DNA of 64,000 nucleotides, taken from contig OY970289.1 of NCBI GenBank assembly GCA_963716135.1, positions 3,162,001-3,226,000 on the forward strand. Direction: 5' to 3'. Each line of letters opens with the position of its first letter. Position 1 is the first letter of the stretch. Shown in pieces: positions 10,522 through 19,212 of this stretch. Origin of the DNA: CAVRAW01 sp963716135 (GTDB lineage: Bacteria > Planctomycetota > Planctomycetia > Pirellulales > JADZDJ01). A program made the translations under genes and the position numbers. A model generated the notes under the pieces. That model was not told the DNA's origin. It did no database searches and saw nothing but the letters and a program-made list of their open reading frames with translations.

Positions 10522-11187
10522 ATGAATCGTATGGACCGTCAAGCCAAACTCACCGAATTGCAAGAGCTCCGCGAGCGGACGCGCCAGTTGGAAGACGAGT
10601 TGGTGAGCACGCTGCCCAGCGAGCCGGTGCCCCCCAGGCCGTGGAAGGCAACGGGATACTATGGCGCGTACTACGCCACCACGGGATTTTTGTTGGGCAG
10701 CCTGGCGGCCTGCACCAGTTTGCTATTGAACGTGGTGGGCAGCGTGCTGTGGCCGGCGATCACCGGCGCTCCGCAACATCCGCTGCGGATCATTCAGGTT
10801 TATCTGACATTTCCGATGGGTGAAGCGGCGTTGAACCAGAACAGCGGCGTGTTGCTGACGCTGGGGTGCGTGTTGTATCTGGGTACAGGCATGTTGTACG
10901 GCATGGTATTCCAGTTGGCGATTTCTTACTTCCTGCCAAACGCGCGCGTGGGCGGACGGCTGATATTTTGCAGCCTCCTGGCCCTGGCGATTTGGGTGTT
11001 CAATTTTTACGGCGTGCTGATCTGGCTACAGCCATTGTTCTTCGGCGGCCGCTGGATTATCGACTTGATTCCTTGGTGGGTGGCGGCGTTAACGCACCTG
11101 GTGTTCGGTTGGACGATGGCGTTGGTTTATCCGCTGGGGGTGTACGAGGCCTATCGGCCCGCTTCGGCGGAGCCACCGGCGCATTGA
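10522..11187 (+). CDS. Polytopic membrane protein of the cbb3 oxidase operon, function unknown
   Basis: From the ATG at 10522 (MNRMDRQ) it has 221 residues: a short coiled N-terminus rich in Glu/Arg/Leu, then about five or six transmembrane helices. The frame opens earlier, at a TTG at 10465, but the extension is polar, overlaps the cytochrome gene and is unlikely to be used. No heme-binding CxxCH is present. The position between the cytochrome and ccoN suggests a subunit or assembly factor of the oxidase. I do not recognise the family beyond this context. Confidence 0.7.
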   Translation: MNRMDRQAKLTELQELRERTRQLEDELVSTLPSEPVPPRPWKATGYYGAYYATTGFLLGSLAACTSLLLNVVGSVLWPAITGAPQHPLRIIQVYLTFPMGEAALNQNSGVLLTLGCVLYLGTGMLYGMVFQLAISYFLPNARVGGRLIFCSLLALAIWVFNFYGVLIWLQPLFFGGRWIIDLIPWWVAALTHLVFGWTMALVYPLGVYEAYRPASAEPPAH

Positions 11188-11229
11188 ACGGGTTGACCGT
11201 GGGTAACTGCAAGCAAAGGACATTCACTG

Positions 11230-12651
11230 ATGGCTGACGATGCACTGCATGCGGGCTCGGACGAGGTGCTGGCCGGCGATGTGCCGCTGGTGGAGACGCG
11301 GTTGGTGATCTGGTATTTTCTGGCCGCACTCACGTTTCTATTCATCTCGATGCTGGGAGGCATCCTGATGGCGCTGCAGTTGGTGAACTGGAATCCGCTG
11401 CGCGGGATGGAGCTGTTTTCTCCCGGGCGCTGGCGGATGGTGCACACCAACGCGGTCGCCTACGGTTTTTTGGCCAACGCGTTTCTGGGCTGCCTGCATT
11501 GGACGGTGCCGAGATTGACGCTCAAGCCGGTGCTGAGCCGCGGGCTTTCCTATTTCATCTTCTTTGCGTGGCAGTTTGTGTTGCTAGTGACGGCCGTCGG
11601 CATTTTGTTCGGTTACGCGCAGGGCATCGAATGGGGCGAAACGCCGGTGTTTATCGACCCGGTGGCGCTGTTGGGTTTGGCGCTGGTGGCGATCAACTTT
11701 ATGGCGCCGATCGTGCGAACCAAAGGCCCGCTCTACGTGAGCCTGTGGTACTTCATGGCGATGTTCGTGTGGACGTTTCTGACCTACGCCATGGGAAATT
11801 TCATTCCCCAATACTATGTCTCAGGCACTTCGGCCGGCGCGGTGGGCGGTTTATTCATTCACGACCTGGTGGGACTCTTTGTCACGCCCCTGGGCTGGGG
11901 TTTGATGTACTACTTCGTGCCGATCCTGTTGAAGAAGCCGATTTGGAGCCATGGGCTGTCGCTGGTGGGCTTCTGGGGATTGGCGTTTTTCTATCCGCTC
12001 AACGGCATACACCATTTCTTGTACACGCCCATTCCCATGTTCCTGCAATACGGGGCTGTAATTGCCACGGTGGCGGTGGAACTGGTGGTGACGACGGTCA
12101 TTGTGAACTTCGCCGGCACGATATGGGGCGTGGGTCGACGAGCGATGTCGAATCTACCCATTCGCTGGTTTTACACCGGAATGGTTTTGTATTTCGTCAC
12201 ATGCCTGCAGTGTGCCCTGCAGGTGACGTTCACCTTTCAAGCCTTGATTCACTTCAGCGATTGGGTGGTGGGGCACGCGCATTTGGTGATGTTCGGTGTG
12301 TTCACGCTGTGGTTGATGGGAATTATGACGTACTTGTTCCCAAGATTGTTGCACAGGCCGTGGTACAGCGTGACGCTGTGCGAGTGGCACTACTGGCTGT
12401 CGACGGTCGGCGTGGTGCTGATGTTCGGCGACCTTGTGTTGGCCGGCATTCTGCAAGGTTACTGGTGGGGATCGCTGCAGCCTTGGGACGTATCGGTCGA
12501 CGGGTCGCGGCCGTTTTGGATATTCCGCTTGTTTGCCGGACTGGCGATGTTCGCGGGCCAGGTGTGCTTTGCCTACAACATCTATCGCACTTGCCGGGAG
12601 CCGATTACGGAGCAAAGCCGTGAGGAAGCGTTTGCGACCGTGAGCATTTAG
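11230..12651 (+). CDS. ccoN: cbb3-type cytochrome c oxidase subunit I
   Basis: A 473-residue protein with about 12 transmembrane helices and the heme-copper oxidase histidines. These are RMVHTNAVAYGF (low-spin heme), FIHDLVGLFVTP (CuB), GIHHFLYTPIP (CuB pair) and WVVGHAHLVMFG (heme ligands). It reduces O2 to water at the binuclear heme b3-CuB site and belongs to the high-affinity C-type oxidases used at low oxygen. AAGGA at 11216-11220 precedes the ATG. Followed 49 bp later by ccoO. Confidence 0.92.
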   Translation: MADDALHAGSDEVLAGDVPLVETRLVIWYFLAALTFLFISMLGGILMALQLVNWNPLRGMELFSPGRWRMVHTNAVAYGFLANAFLGCLHWTVPRLTLKPVLSRGLSYFIFFAWQFVLLVTAVGILFGYAQGIEWGETPVFIDPVALLGLALVAINFMAPIVRTKGPLYVSLWYFMAMFVWTFLTYAMGNFIPQYYVSGTSAGAVGGLFIHDLVGLFVTPLGWGLMYYFVPILLKKPIWSHGLSLVGFWGLAFFYPLNGIHHFLYTPIPMFLQYGAVIATVAVELVVTTVIVNFAGTIWGVGRRAMSNLPIRWFYTGMVLYFVTCLQCALQVTFTFQALIHFSDWVVGHAHLVMFGVFTLWLMGIMTYLFPRLLHRPWYSVTLCEWHYWLSTVGVVLMFGDLVLAGILQGYWWGSLQPWDVSVDGSRPFWIFRLFAGLAMFAGQVCFAYNIYRTCREPITEQSREEAFATVSI

Positions 12652-12700
12652 CAACAGCGAGTATTTAGAGATCGGCATTTAAAGTTGCACGAGGACAAGC

Positions 12701-13372
12701 ATGTTTGAAAGCAAAGCAGGTGTGCTGCTGGTCGGCGGGTTGGGGTTCTTCGTGTTCGCGTTCATCTCCAACGCGCTGGTGCCCGTGTACATGTATCAAC
12801 ATTTGCCCGAGCGCACGATCGCGCAATTGCCCAATCCAAACCTGATGTACGAGTTCGAAGATTTGGCGCGGCGGTTTCCTGAGCCGTTCAAACAGTATTT
12901 CGGAGAGCCCACCCGCGAATCGGCGGCGGAAGCGCTGCGCCTGGGACGTGAGATTTACGTGGGGGAAGGTTGCTGGCACTGTCACAGCCAATTCGTTCGG
13001 CCGGTTTCCAATGAATCGCGCCGCTGGGGGCCAGTTTCGGAAACGTGGGAATATCAGAATGTCTTGCAGCGGCCTGTGATGTTCGGCACCCGACGGGTCG
13101 GCCCGGACTTGAGCCGCGAAGGGGGACGCCGCTCCAATGATTGGCACGCTGCACATTTCTTCCAGCCCACGCTCACCTCAACTGGTTCGCCCATGCCCGA
13201 TTTCAGTTGGTTTTTTGACCAGGCGCCGGACAAGCCGAACAAGCGCGGTCTGGCCATCATCACGTACGTGCAATGGCTTGGCTCGTGGCTGGATGTGTAT
13301 CCGTATTACGAAGACTACAAATCGGTGGAGCAATTGGAACAAACGATGCTCGAAAGCGGCGCGGAGAAATGA
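12701..13372 (+). CDS. ccoO: cbb3-type cytochrome c oxidase subunit II (monoheme cytochrome c)
   Basis: A 223-residue protein with one N-terminal membrane anchor (VLLVGGLGFFVFAFISNALV) and one heme c site, CWHCH at about residues 92-96, in the CcoO-typical setting GREIYVGEGCWHCHSQFVRP. Met ligands lie near GSPMPDFSW. It carries electrons from the diheme cytochrome to CcoN on the outer face of the membrane. Length and motif order match the family. Confidence 0.92.
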   Translation: MFESKAGVLLVGGLGFFVFAFISNALVPVYMYQHLPERTIAQLPNPNLMYEFEDLARRFPEPFKQYFGEPTRESAAEALRLGREIYVGEGCWHCHSQFVRPVSNESRRWGPVSETWEYQNVLQRPVMFGTRRVGPDLSREGGRRSNDWHAAHFFQPTLTSTGSPMPDFSWFFDQAPDKPNKRGLAIITYVQWLGSWLDVYPYYEDYKSVEQLEQTMLESGAEK

Positions 13373-13444
13373 TTTTGCGCCGCGTGAGCAGTTGATTACT
13401 CCCTCCTGCAATCCATGCACTGCGATACCGCAGAGGAAAGCAAC

Positions 13445-13756
13445 ATGATACGAACCGAACCGTCGAAGCCGTGGCGTCCGTGGGTGCGAGGGCTGATCGC
13501 CGTGGCGTTTTTGGGCCCTTGCCTGTGGGGCTTCGGCACCAAGTTTTTCGAATTGGTGCAGGTTTGCCGCGGCGATCCGGAAGGAGCCTTCGCCATCACC
13601 CCAATCTTGAACTACCTGCTGGCGAGCGCCGGCTTTTTGCTGCTCTTAGGCTGGGGCGCGCTAAACGGCATGTTTCACGATATCGAAGCGCCGAAATACA
13701 CCATGCTCCGCAATGAGCAGATGCTCGATGAAATCGAAGAGTGGGAGGACGCATGA
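13445..13756 (+). CDS. Small membrane protein of the cbb3 operon
   Basis: 103 residues from the ATG at 13445, which has GAGGAAAG just upstream; the earlier in-frame ATG at 13415 lacks a site. Two transmembrane helices (LIAVAFLGPCLWGFGTKFF and YLLASAGFLLLLGWGAL) are followed by an acidic C-terminus ending DEIEEWEDA. Function unknown. The conserved placement suggests an oxidase accessory subunit. Its stop overlaps the start of the next gene (ATGA). Confidence 0.7.
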   Translation: MIRTEPSKPWRPWVRGLIAVAFLGPCLWGFGTKFFELVQVCRGDPEGAFAITPILNYLLASAGFLLLLGWGALNGMFHDIEAPKYTMLRNEQMLDEIEEWEDA

Positions 13757-13929
13757 AGCCCACCGACGAATCCGCCCCAGAAGTGGAACAGCAATATCAC
13801 CAGTACCGCGGCAACCGCATTCCCTGGTACGTGCGGCTGATCTGGATCGGGTTCTGGGTCTTTGCGATCTATTACACGGTCCAATATTTGTTTCCGAATC
13901 TGCAAACGGAACTTCTCAAGCATCCATGA
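13753..13929 (+). CDS. Single-helix oxidase protein, possible CcoP-like membrane anchor
   Basis: 58 residues from the ATG at 13753, overlapping the previous stop by four bases, with GGGAGGA upstream. The pattern is polar N-terminus, NRIPWYVRLIWIGFWVFAIYYTVQYLF helix (13 residues either side of the Trp-rich centre), short tail. This resembles the N-terminal anchor of CcoP (acidic stretch, then PxW..W helix) without any cytochrome domain. With the separate diheme lipoprotein at 9380 it could be one half of a split CcoP; that is inference. Confidence 0.62.
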   Translation: MKPTDESAPEVEQQYHQYRGNRIPWYVRLIWIGFWVFAIYYTVQYLFPNLQTELLKHP

Positions 13930-16198
13930 CCGCCGTGCAGTCGTGCAGTTACTGTGGTTTGCCGCTAGCCAGCGGCTGGTGGAATTGGCGGCGGCGAGCT
14001 AAATCGCCGGCGGTCGGCGACGTTGCACAAGATTCGCCGCAGGCCGCGGCGCTCTATTGTTGTTCGGGCTGCCGCTTCGCCGCGGAGGTGATGGCGGAGC
14101 GGCAGGCAGGGTCGCCGATCAATAAACCCGTGGCGCGGTTGGGGATCGCAATTTTTCTGACGGTGAACGTGGTGATGTTCACGATGGTTCTGTGGAGCAA
14201 TGATGTTTATTCCACAGCGCCGTCGGGGGGCGTCGTTGCGCCGGCTGCGGTTGCGGCGCCGATCATCGGCGACAAGCTGGACGATGTTATTCGCTGGTTG
14301 GTCCTGGTGCTCGAGCGCCGGTGATCTGGCTGTTGGCCGGGCCGCTGGCCAGCAATGCCTGGCAAGAACTGCGGCGTGGCGTGGCGGCGGTTGATTTGCT
14401 GTTGGTGTTGGGCATTGCCGCGGCGTTTCTCTATTCATTGGTGTCGGTTATACGCGGGCACGGGCACGTGTATTTCGAGATCGCTTGCGTAGTGTTGGTG
14501 CTGGTGACGCTGGGGCGGTGGTTCGAAGCGGCGGGAAAGCAGCGCGCCACCCAAGCAATCGAAACGCTCAGCACGCTGTTGCCGCGGACCGCGCTAAGGA
14601 TCGACGGCGGCAGCGAACATTCGACGCCGTTGGCCGATTTGCGCCAGGGGGATTGCATCCGCGTTCTGCCCGGGGAAAGGATCGCAGCCGACGGTTGCAT
14701 CGTAACCGGCGTCGCGGCCATCGACGAACAATTGGTGACGGGCGAAAGCCGTTCGGTCGTCAAGCAGGCGGGCGATTCGGTTTACGGCGGCGCGTTGAAT
14801 CTTGATGGTGAGTTGGTCGTGCGAGTCGCGGCGGAATCGGGTCGCGGAACGCTCGATCGAATGGTGGAAGCCGTGCGGCAAGCGCGTTTGACGAAAGGGC
14901 AATACCAGCGATTGGCCGATCGCATCGCCTCTTGGTTTTTGCCGGCGGCGATCGCTCTGGCTTTGGTTACGGCGGCGTGGCACACCCAACACTCCGGTCC
15001 GGAACGCGGCATGCTCGCCGGCATGGCGGTGCTGTTGATTGCCTGCCCGTGCGCGTTGGGGTTGGCCACGCCGATGGCGGTGTGGTTGGCCTTGGGCCGA
15101 GCTTCGCAATCGCAGGTGCTGTTCCGCCACGGCGACTCGCTGGAAAAACTGGCCGGCGTGCGGACGATGTTTTTCGACAAAACCGGCACGCTTTCGTCCG
15201 GCGAATGCGATGTGGATCGCTTACAAGTGGCCGATGGGGAATCGCGCGAAGTTGTCGTCGAGCGAGCCGGCGGTCTGGCTCGTGCCTCCAACCATCCTTA
15301 TGCCATGGCCATTGCGCGATTTGCCGCCGACATGAATTGCGATGCCGCGATCTGTGTGCAGAATCTGCCTGGCCGTGGGATTACGGGGACCGATCCGGTG
15401 ACGGGGGCCATGGTCGTCTTGGGCAGCCAGCGCCTGATGGACAAATTGAATTTGACCATCGACAGCGAGCTTGCGGCCGACGTCGATCGCCTGATTGCCG
15501 ACGGTGCGGCGATGACCTTCCTTGGCTGGCAGGGAAAAGTGCGCGGCGTTTTCGTGCTGGATGAGCAACTGCGACTCGAAGCGCCGGCCTGCGTCGGTCG
15601 GCTGCGCGATCTGGGCATCGACGTTGAAGTTTTGACCGGCGATACTGCCCAGCGAGCGATCAACATCGGCCGGCGATTGGGTGTTTCAGTCCGCGGCGGG
15701 TTGCTGCCCGAGGATAAATTGGCGGCGATTCGCGCGGCGTCGCACAATCGCACCGGCGTGGCGATGGTGGGGGACGGCATCAACGATGCCCCGGCATTGG
15801 CGGCGGCCGACATCGGCATCGCGATGGGCTGCGGCGCCGATGTTTCGCGCGAAGCAGCGGAGGTGTGCTTGTTGGGAAACGATTTGTCGCGGGTTCCTTG
15901 GGCAGTGGAACTGGCGCGACGCACCATAGGAGTGATCCGGCAAAATTTGTTCTGGACGTTCGCTTACAACACCTTGGGGATCGGCCTCGCGGTTACGGGA
16001 AGGTTGAATCCGATCTGGGCATCCGCCGCGATGATGCTCAGTAGCTTTTTCGTCGTGGGGAATTCTTTGCGATTGGGAAGCGTGAAGCTTCTTGCAGGCG
16101 ATGCCACAGTGCGATTGGCGGCTCCAACCGTTGCGGAATTGATTTCGAGCCCGTCAACGAAGGCTGTAAAAATACCGTCGGGAGCATCGGTTTCATGA
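13926..16198 (+). CDS. ccoI: Copper-transporting P-type ATPase for cbb3 assembly, one frameshift
   Basis: Starts at the ATG at 13926, overlapping the preceding stop. The N-terminus is a cysteine-rich metal-binding domain (CSYCGLPL ... YCCSGC) typical of CcoI/FixI. It is followed by membrane helices, TGES (actuator), the CPC copper site in IACPCALGLATP, the phosphorylation loop FFDKTGTL and the nucleotide loop MVGDGINDAPAL. It exports Cu(I) needed for CuB assembly. The frame breaks near 14308-14320: the first part stops at 14322-14324, the rest is open from 14321. Joined length is about 757 residues, normal for the family. No nonsense codons occur elsewhere, so an indel error is more likely than a dead gene. 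Confidence 0.87.
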
Positions 16199-16944
16199 TC
16201 CCCGAATTATTTCTCGTGTTTACCGGCGGGTTGTTGGGCTCCGCGCATTGCGTGGGCATGTGCGGAGGATTTGCACTGTCGATCGGCGCCTCGTCCACCA
16301 ATTGGCGGAGAAATTTTGCTCGACAGTTTGTTTATAGTACCGGCCGGATCGTCACATACACCTCGATTGGCGCGATTGTCGCTTACGCAGGGTTGCAATT
16401 GAACCGCGCGGTTGCGGACGCGGTGCCAGTGCAATCGATTTTGGCGCTTCTCGCCGGAGTGCTGTTGATCGTTCAAGGACTGTTGGCCGCCGGCGTGGTG
16501 CGATCGTCGGTACGTGCAGCTCAAGGTGCATGCCTGATGCCTCGCTTTTTGGCGCATTCTTGCTTGCGCCAGGGTTGGGCAATGCATTTTTCGCCGGCGT
16601 GTTCACCGGCTTCTTACCCTGCGGATTGGTGTATGCGTTTCTTGCTCTGGCCTCCGCGACGCAGAACATGTTCGCCGGCTGGCTGACGATGCTGGCCTTC
16701 GGCCTGGGCACGATGCCGATCATGGTGCTCACCGGCTTGGGCGGCGGTTTGCTAACCTTCCGCGCGCCGCCGGGTGTTTCAGATTGCCGGCTGGTGCGTG
16801 GTGCTGGCCGGCGCGCTTTCGGTGGCGCGGGGCGTGGGATTCCTAGAATCGGCCGCGGCCGCGCAATCGCACGTTTCTACGGATTCGACTACTTCAGACC
16901 CATCCAGCGCTGATCTGCCGAAATGCCCGTGTTGCCGCGAATAG
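16195..16944 (+). CDS. Sulfite exporter TauE/SafE-like protein of the ccoI locus, two frameshifts
   Basis: The ATG overlaps the ccoI stop by four bases. Frame one gives FTGGLLGSAHCVGMCGGFAL and STGRIVTYTSIGAIVAYAG. Near 16525-16560 the reading moves to another frame (LGNAFFAGVFTGFLPCGLVY, AGWLTMLAFGLGTMPIMVL). Near 16765 it moves to a third (VFQIAGWCVVLAGALSVARG ... PKCPCCRE, stop 16942-16944). The GMCGG and PCGLVY signatures are those of the SafE-like family found after ccoI in many bacteria, implicated in copper delivery to cbb3. Joined length is about 250 residues. Two nearby one-base breaks with intact family signatures on every segment. Confidence 0.78.
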
Positions 16945-16999
16945 TTCTCGCAGTACACTTGGATTGGACAGGCAGTGCCAATCTAGGGAACCTAGCGAT

Positions 17000-17485
17000 A
17001 TGGTAGTGCGAGACCCTCGTTCGGCCGAAGACGCTCGGCAATTGTTGGAGCCTTCAAGTGCGCCCGCCGCCGGTGAGCCCAAGCGGGGATGGACGCGCAC
17101 GGCCGTCAATTTTTTGCTGGATGTTACTCTGCTGCTTGCGTTTGTCACGATCTTGGGCGTGTCGGCTATTGTGCATTTTATCTTTCCGCCATCGAGCACC
17201 GCGGCCGGCTGGATGTTATGGGGCCGATCGCTGGATCAGTGGAGAGATATTCAATTCGCCGCCATCGCCGCCTTCACGTTGGCCGTCTTGCTGCACGTGA
17301 TGATGCATTGGAGTTGGGTCTGCGGCGTGATCTCCAATAAGCTGACGAAATGGCGAGGGCATCCGGTTCGCATTAACGAGGCCAGCAAAACCCTGTGGGG
17401 CGTGGGTTTGCTGATCTTAATCGTCAATCTGCTGGGGCTGTTGCTTGCCGTCGCCGCGCTGACGATGCATCGGCCTCCCGCTTAA
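17000..17485 (+). CDS. DUF4405-type membrane protein
   Basis: 161 residues from the ATG at 17000; a TTG at 16964 in the same frame is less likely. After a polar N-terminus there are three transmembrane helices. One contains LLHVMMHWSWV, whose two His residues could bind heme as in the DUF4405 cytochrome-b-like family. It is the last gene before repeat copy C and probably belongs with the oxidase module, though a separate promoter is possible. Confidence 0.68.
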   Translation: MVVRDPRSAEDARQLLEPSSAPAAGEPKRGWTRTAVNFLLDVTLLLAFVTILGVSAIVHFIFPPSSTAAGWMLWGRSLDQWRDIQFAAIAAFTLAVLLHVMMHWSWVCGVISNKLTKWRGHPVRINEASKTLWGVGLLILIVNLLGLLLAVAALTMHRPPA

Positions 17486-17520
17486 ACTCGGTCCGCCTCT
17501 ACGGATACCTTGTTCAAAAA

Positions 17521-17646
17521 CGTTCGTTTGACGAAGCGACCGCCGGAATGAATTCTGCGGCTCAACCGGACCGACCTGGCGGTGTCATCAAACGCTTGAG
17601 TTTCCGGCGCTCGACGACTGTCTCAAAAACACGGTCCATTCTTCGG
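17521..17646 (+). repeat. Dispersed palindromic repeat, copy C (uninterrupted, reference copy)
   Basis: Best-formed copy, 126 bp. Left arm CGTTCGTTTGACGAAGCGAC CGCCGGAA starts at 17521, the centre is GGTGTCATCAAACGCTTGAG at 17581-17600, and the right arm TTTCCGGCGCTCGACGACTG ends in CTCAAAAACACGGTCC. The arms pair imperfectly (GCCGGAA/TTCCGGC; GTTCGTTT/AAAAACAC), and a small hairpin CGGCTCAACCG lies inside. Confidence 0.82.
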
Positions 17647-18140
17647 ATACTCAGGATCTCTGCCAGCTTCACCAGCTGATGAGACAACCCGTTCCTAAGA
17701 ACCAGGCAATGCAAACATTGTACGGTGGCATCAACATAGCCGGTGAGAAACGTAGCAGCGATGCTGCCCGACTGTACCACCCTATGGCTATTGGGAATGA
17801 CCACGTTTGTGACTGCAGCGACGATGTATCGTGACGGTCGCCGCCGGAGGGGCGCGGCCGTCATCATGGCACTCTACTTAATCTTTGCCACGTCAATCGT
17901 CTTGTGGCGATGATGTTCTCGGACGTCGCTAGATCGCACGTCGGAAAGTCAGCATCTGCCACATCATCCAAATCAGACAACTCGTCCTGGATGTCGAGTT
18001 GTGCAGCCGAACTATCCACGCCATTTTGAGTCGAAGATGCGGCGTGAGTCCCTGAAAGGTTAAAGTGACGTGGATACGATGATCGGTCGAAATCTTGTGG
18101 CCGATTTGCCGCGGCGAATTTAATTAGGGCACTCAACAAA
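17647..18140. other. Intergenic, no supported gene
   Basis: Between repeat copy C and the SpoIIAA-like gene (convergent neighbours). Frames exist on both strands but carry no recognisable domain, and I do not call a gene. Confidence 0.45.
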
Positions 18141-18503
18141 CTACTCGCTGATCCACCGTTTTGCTTCGGCGAGGTCGCGGTTATGAAACACGCGAACATG
18201 CCCTGGCATCACGAGTCCAAAGATCATGATGGTCCACCGGATCCATTCGATGTCCGAGACGAGCGCCATTTTCTCCCAGCCTGTAAGGTGCTTAAGGCCT
18301 AATTTCATGTCATCCCATGCAGCGGCGGCTTCGATTCCTAAGAACTCTTCGCCGAGGTGATAGAGGAATCGGACCTTGCCCAGGCGAGAATGCATTGCCT
18401 CCACCGCTGGAATGATGATGGACTCGTAGTCGTTCGCGGTTACGGTCCCTTTTGCAGTGAAACCGACAACGTTCTCCGGCAGATCGGGGATTTTCTCAAC
18501 CAT
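18141..18503 (-). CDS. SpoIIAA-like (STAS-type) small protein
   Basis: 120 residues from the ATG at 18503-18501, with AGGAGG seven bases upstream on the minus strand. The sequence (VVGFTAKGTVTANDYESIII, then KVRFLYHLGEEFLGIE, ending VRVFHNRDLAEAKRWISE) matches the SpoIIAA-like family (DUF3478): a soluble STAS-fold protein with a C-terminal aromatic strand and an AxxWL-like helix. These occur with stress or lipid-related genes; the target is unknown. The following minus-strand sequence holds a CBS remnant. Confidence 0.8.
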   Translation of the reverse strand: MVEKIPDLPENVVGFTAKGTVTANDYESIIIPAVEAMHSRLGKVRFLYHLGEEFLGIEAAAAWDDMKLGLKHLTGWEKMALVSDIEWIRWTIMIFGLVMPGHVRVFHNRDLAEAKRWISE

Positions 18504-18605
18504 TGCAGAGCCTCCTGTGTTTGGACCGAGGTTCTCGGCCGCTTCCGCCCGTTGACCGTTTGATTCTACAGCCAAGTTGCCGCGACTTCCCCTTGGTCTC
18601 GCTAT

Positions 18606-18765
18606 TATCCTGTAATCACGTCACGTAGTCGTTCTTTCTCCAAGACCAAATTGATTTGTGCAAACTCTCCGGCTAATTGCATCAAGATGTCGTCAACGCT
18701 GATTAAGCCGACAAGTTTACGGTCTGGGTCAGTGACAGGAAGTCGACGAAACGTTCCCACGCGCC
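18606..18765 (-). pseudogene. C-terminal fragment of a CBS-domain protein
   Basis: The minus strand reads IPRRVGTFRRLPVTDPD, then RKLVGLISVDDILMQLAGEF and QINLVLEKERLRDVITG, with TAA at 18608-18606. That is the second half of a CBS domain pair plus the tail. Upstream the frame meets a stop and no start codon or first CBS repeat is seen, so it is a truncated remnant or a frame-broken gene. Confidence 0.6.
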
Positions 18766-19212
18766 TGGGAATGATATTCTACGGACCTTTCAAACTCAGC
18801 AGTCAAGTGACGGTTTCGAAACCGCATATGCGCAATCACGGTACGAACACGTTAAAAAAATGCCTCCACAATCTCACGTCCCAGCACGTATTCCGACAAA
18901 TACTTGCGCGGTATAATATAGTAGTTGAACGCTCGTGAAGGGCCGTTCAAGACATCAATTCTGCCCTGGTTCCAGACGATCCTCGCCGGGGTTTTCTCTT
19001 CGGTCACGCTGGCCGGTTGTTGCAGCAGTTCTGTTTCCGGAACTGGTTGAATCTGCAGCGCACATGAGAATTGTAAGCATTGCAACTCTCTTGGTAGAGG
19101 AGCAGCCATGCGAAATACAGCAAACGGCGTCGTAGTAAAGGGGAAAAAGAAAACAAGGTTGGAACTACGGTATGCGCCCCAATATGGGCGCCGCGATTAG
19201 GAGGGAATTGCT
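18766..19212. other. Intergenic, possible remnant
   Basis: The minus-strand frame 18852-19109 reads ARIVWNQGRIDVLNG and YYIIPRKYLSEYVLGREIVE, which looks protein-like but has no recognised family or ribosome site. I leave it uncalled. AGGAGG at 19199-19204 belongs to the next gene. Confidence 0.35.

Noticed and set aside
17521..17679. Short ORFs inside the repeats (reading VIKRLSFRRSTTV and similar)
   Set aside because: Peptides arise from the repeat itself, with variable starts and ends and no ribosome sites.
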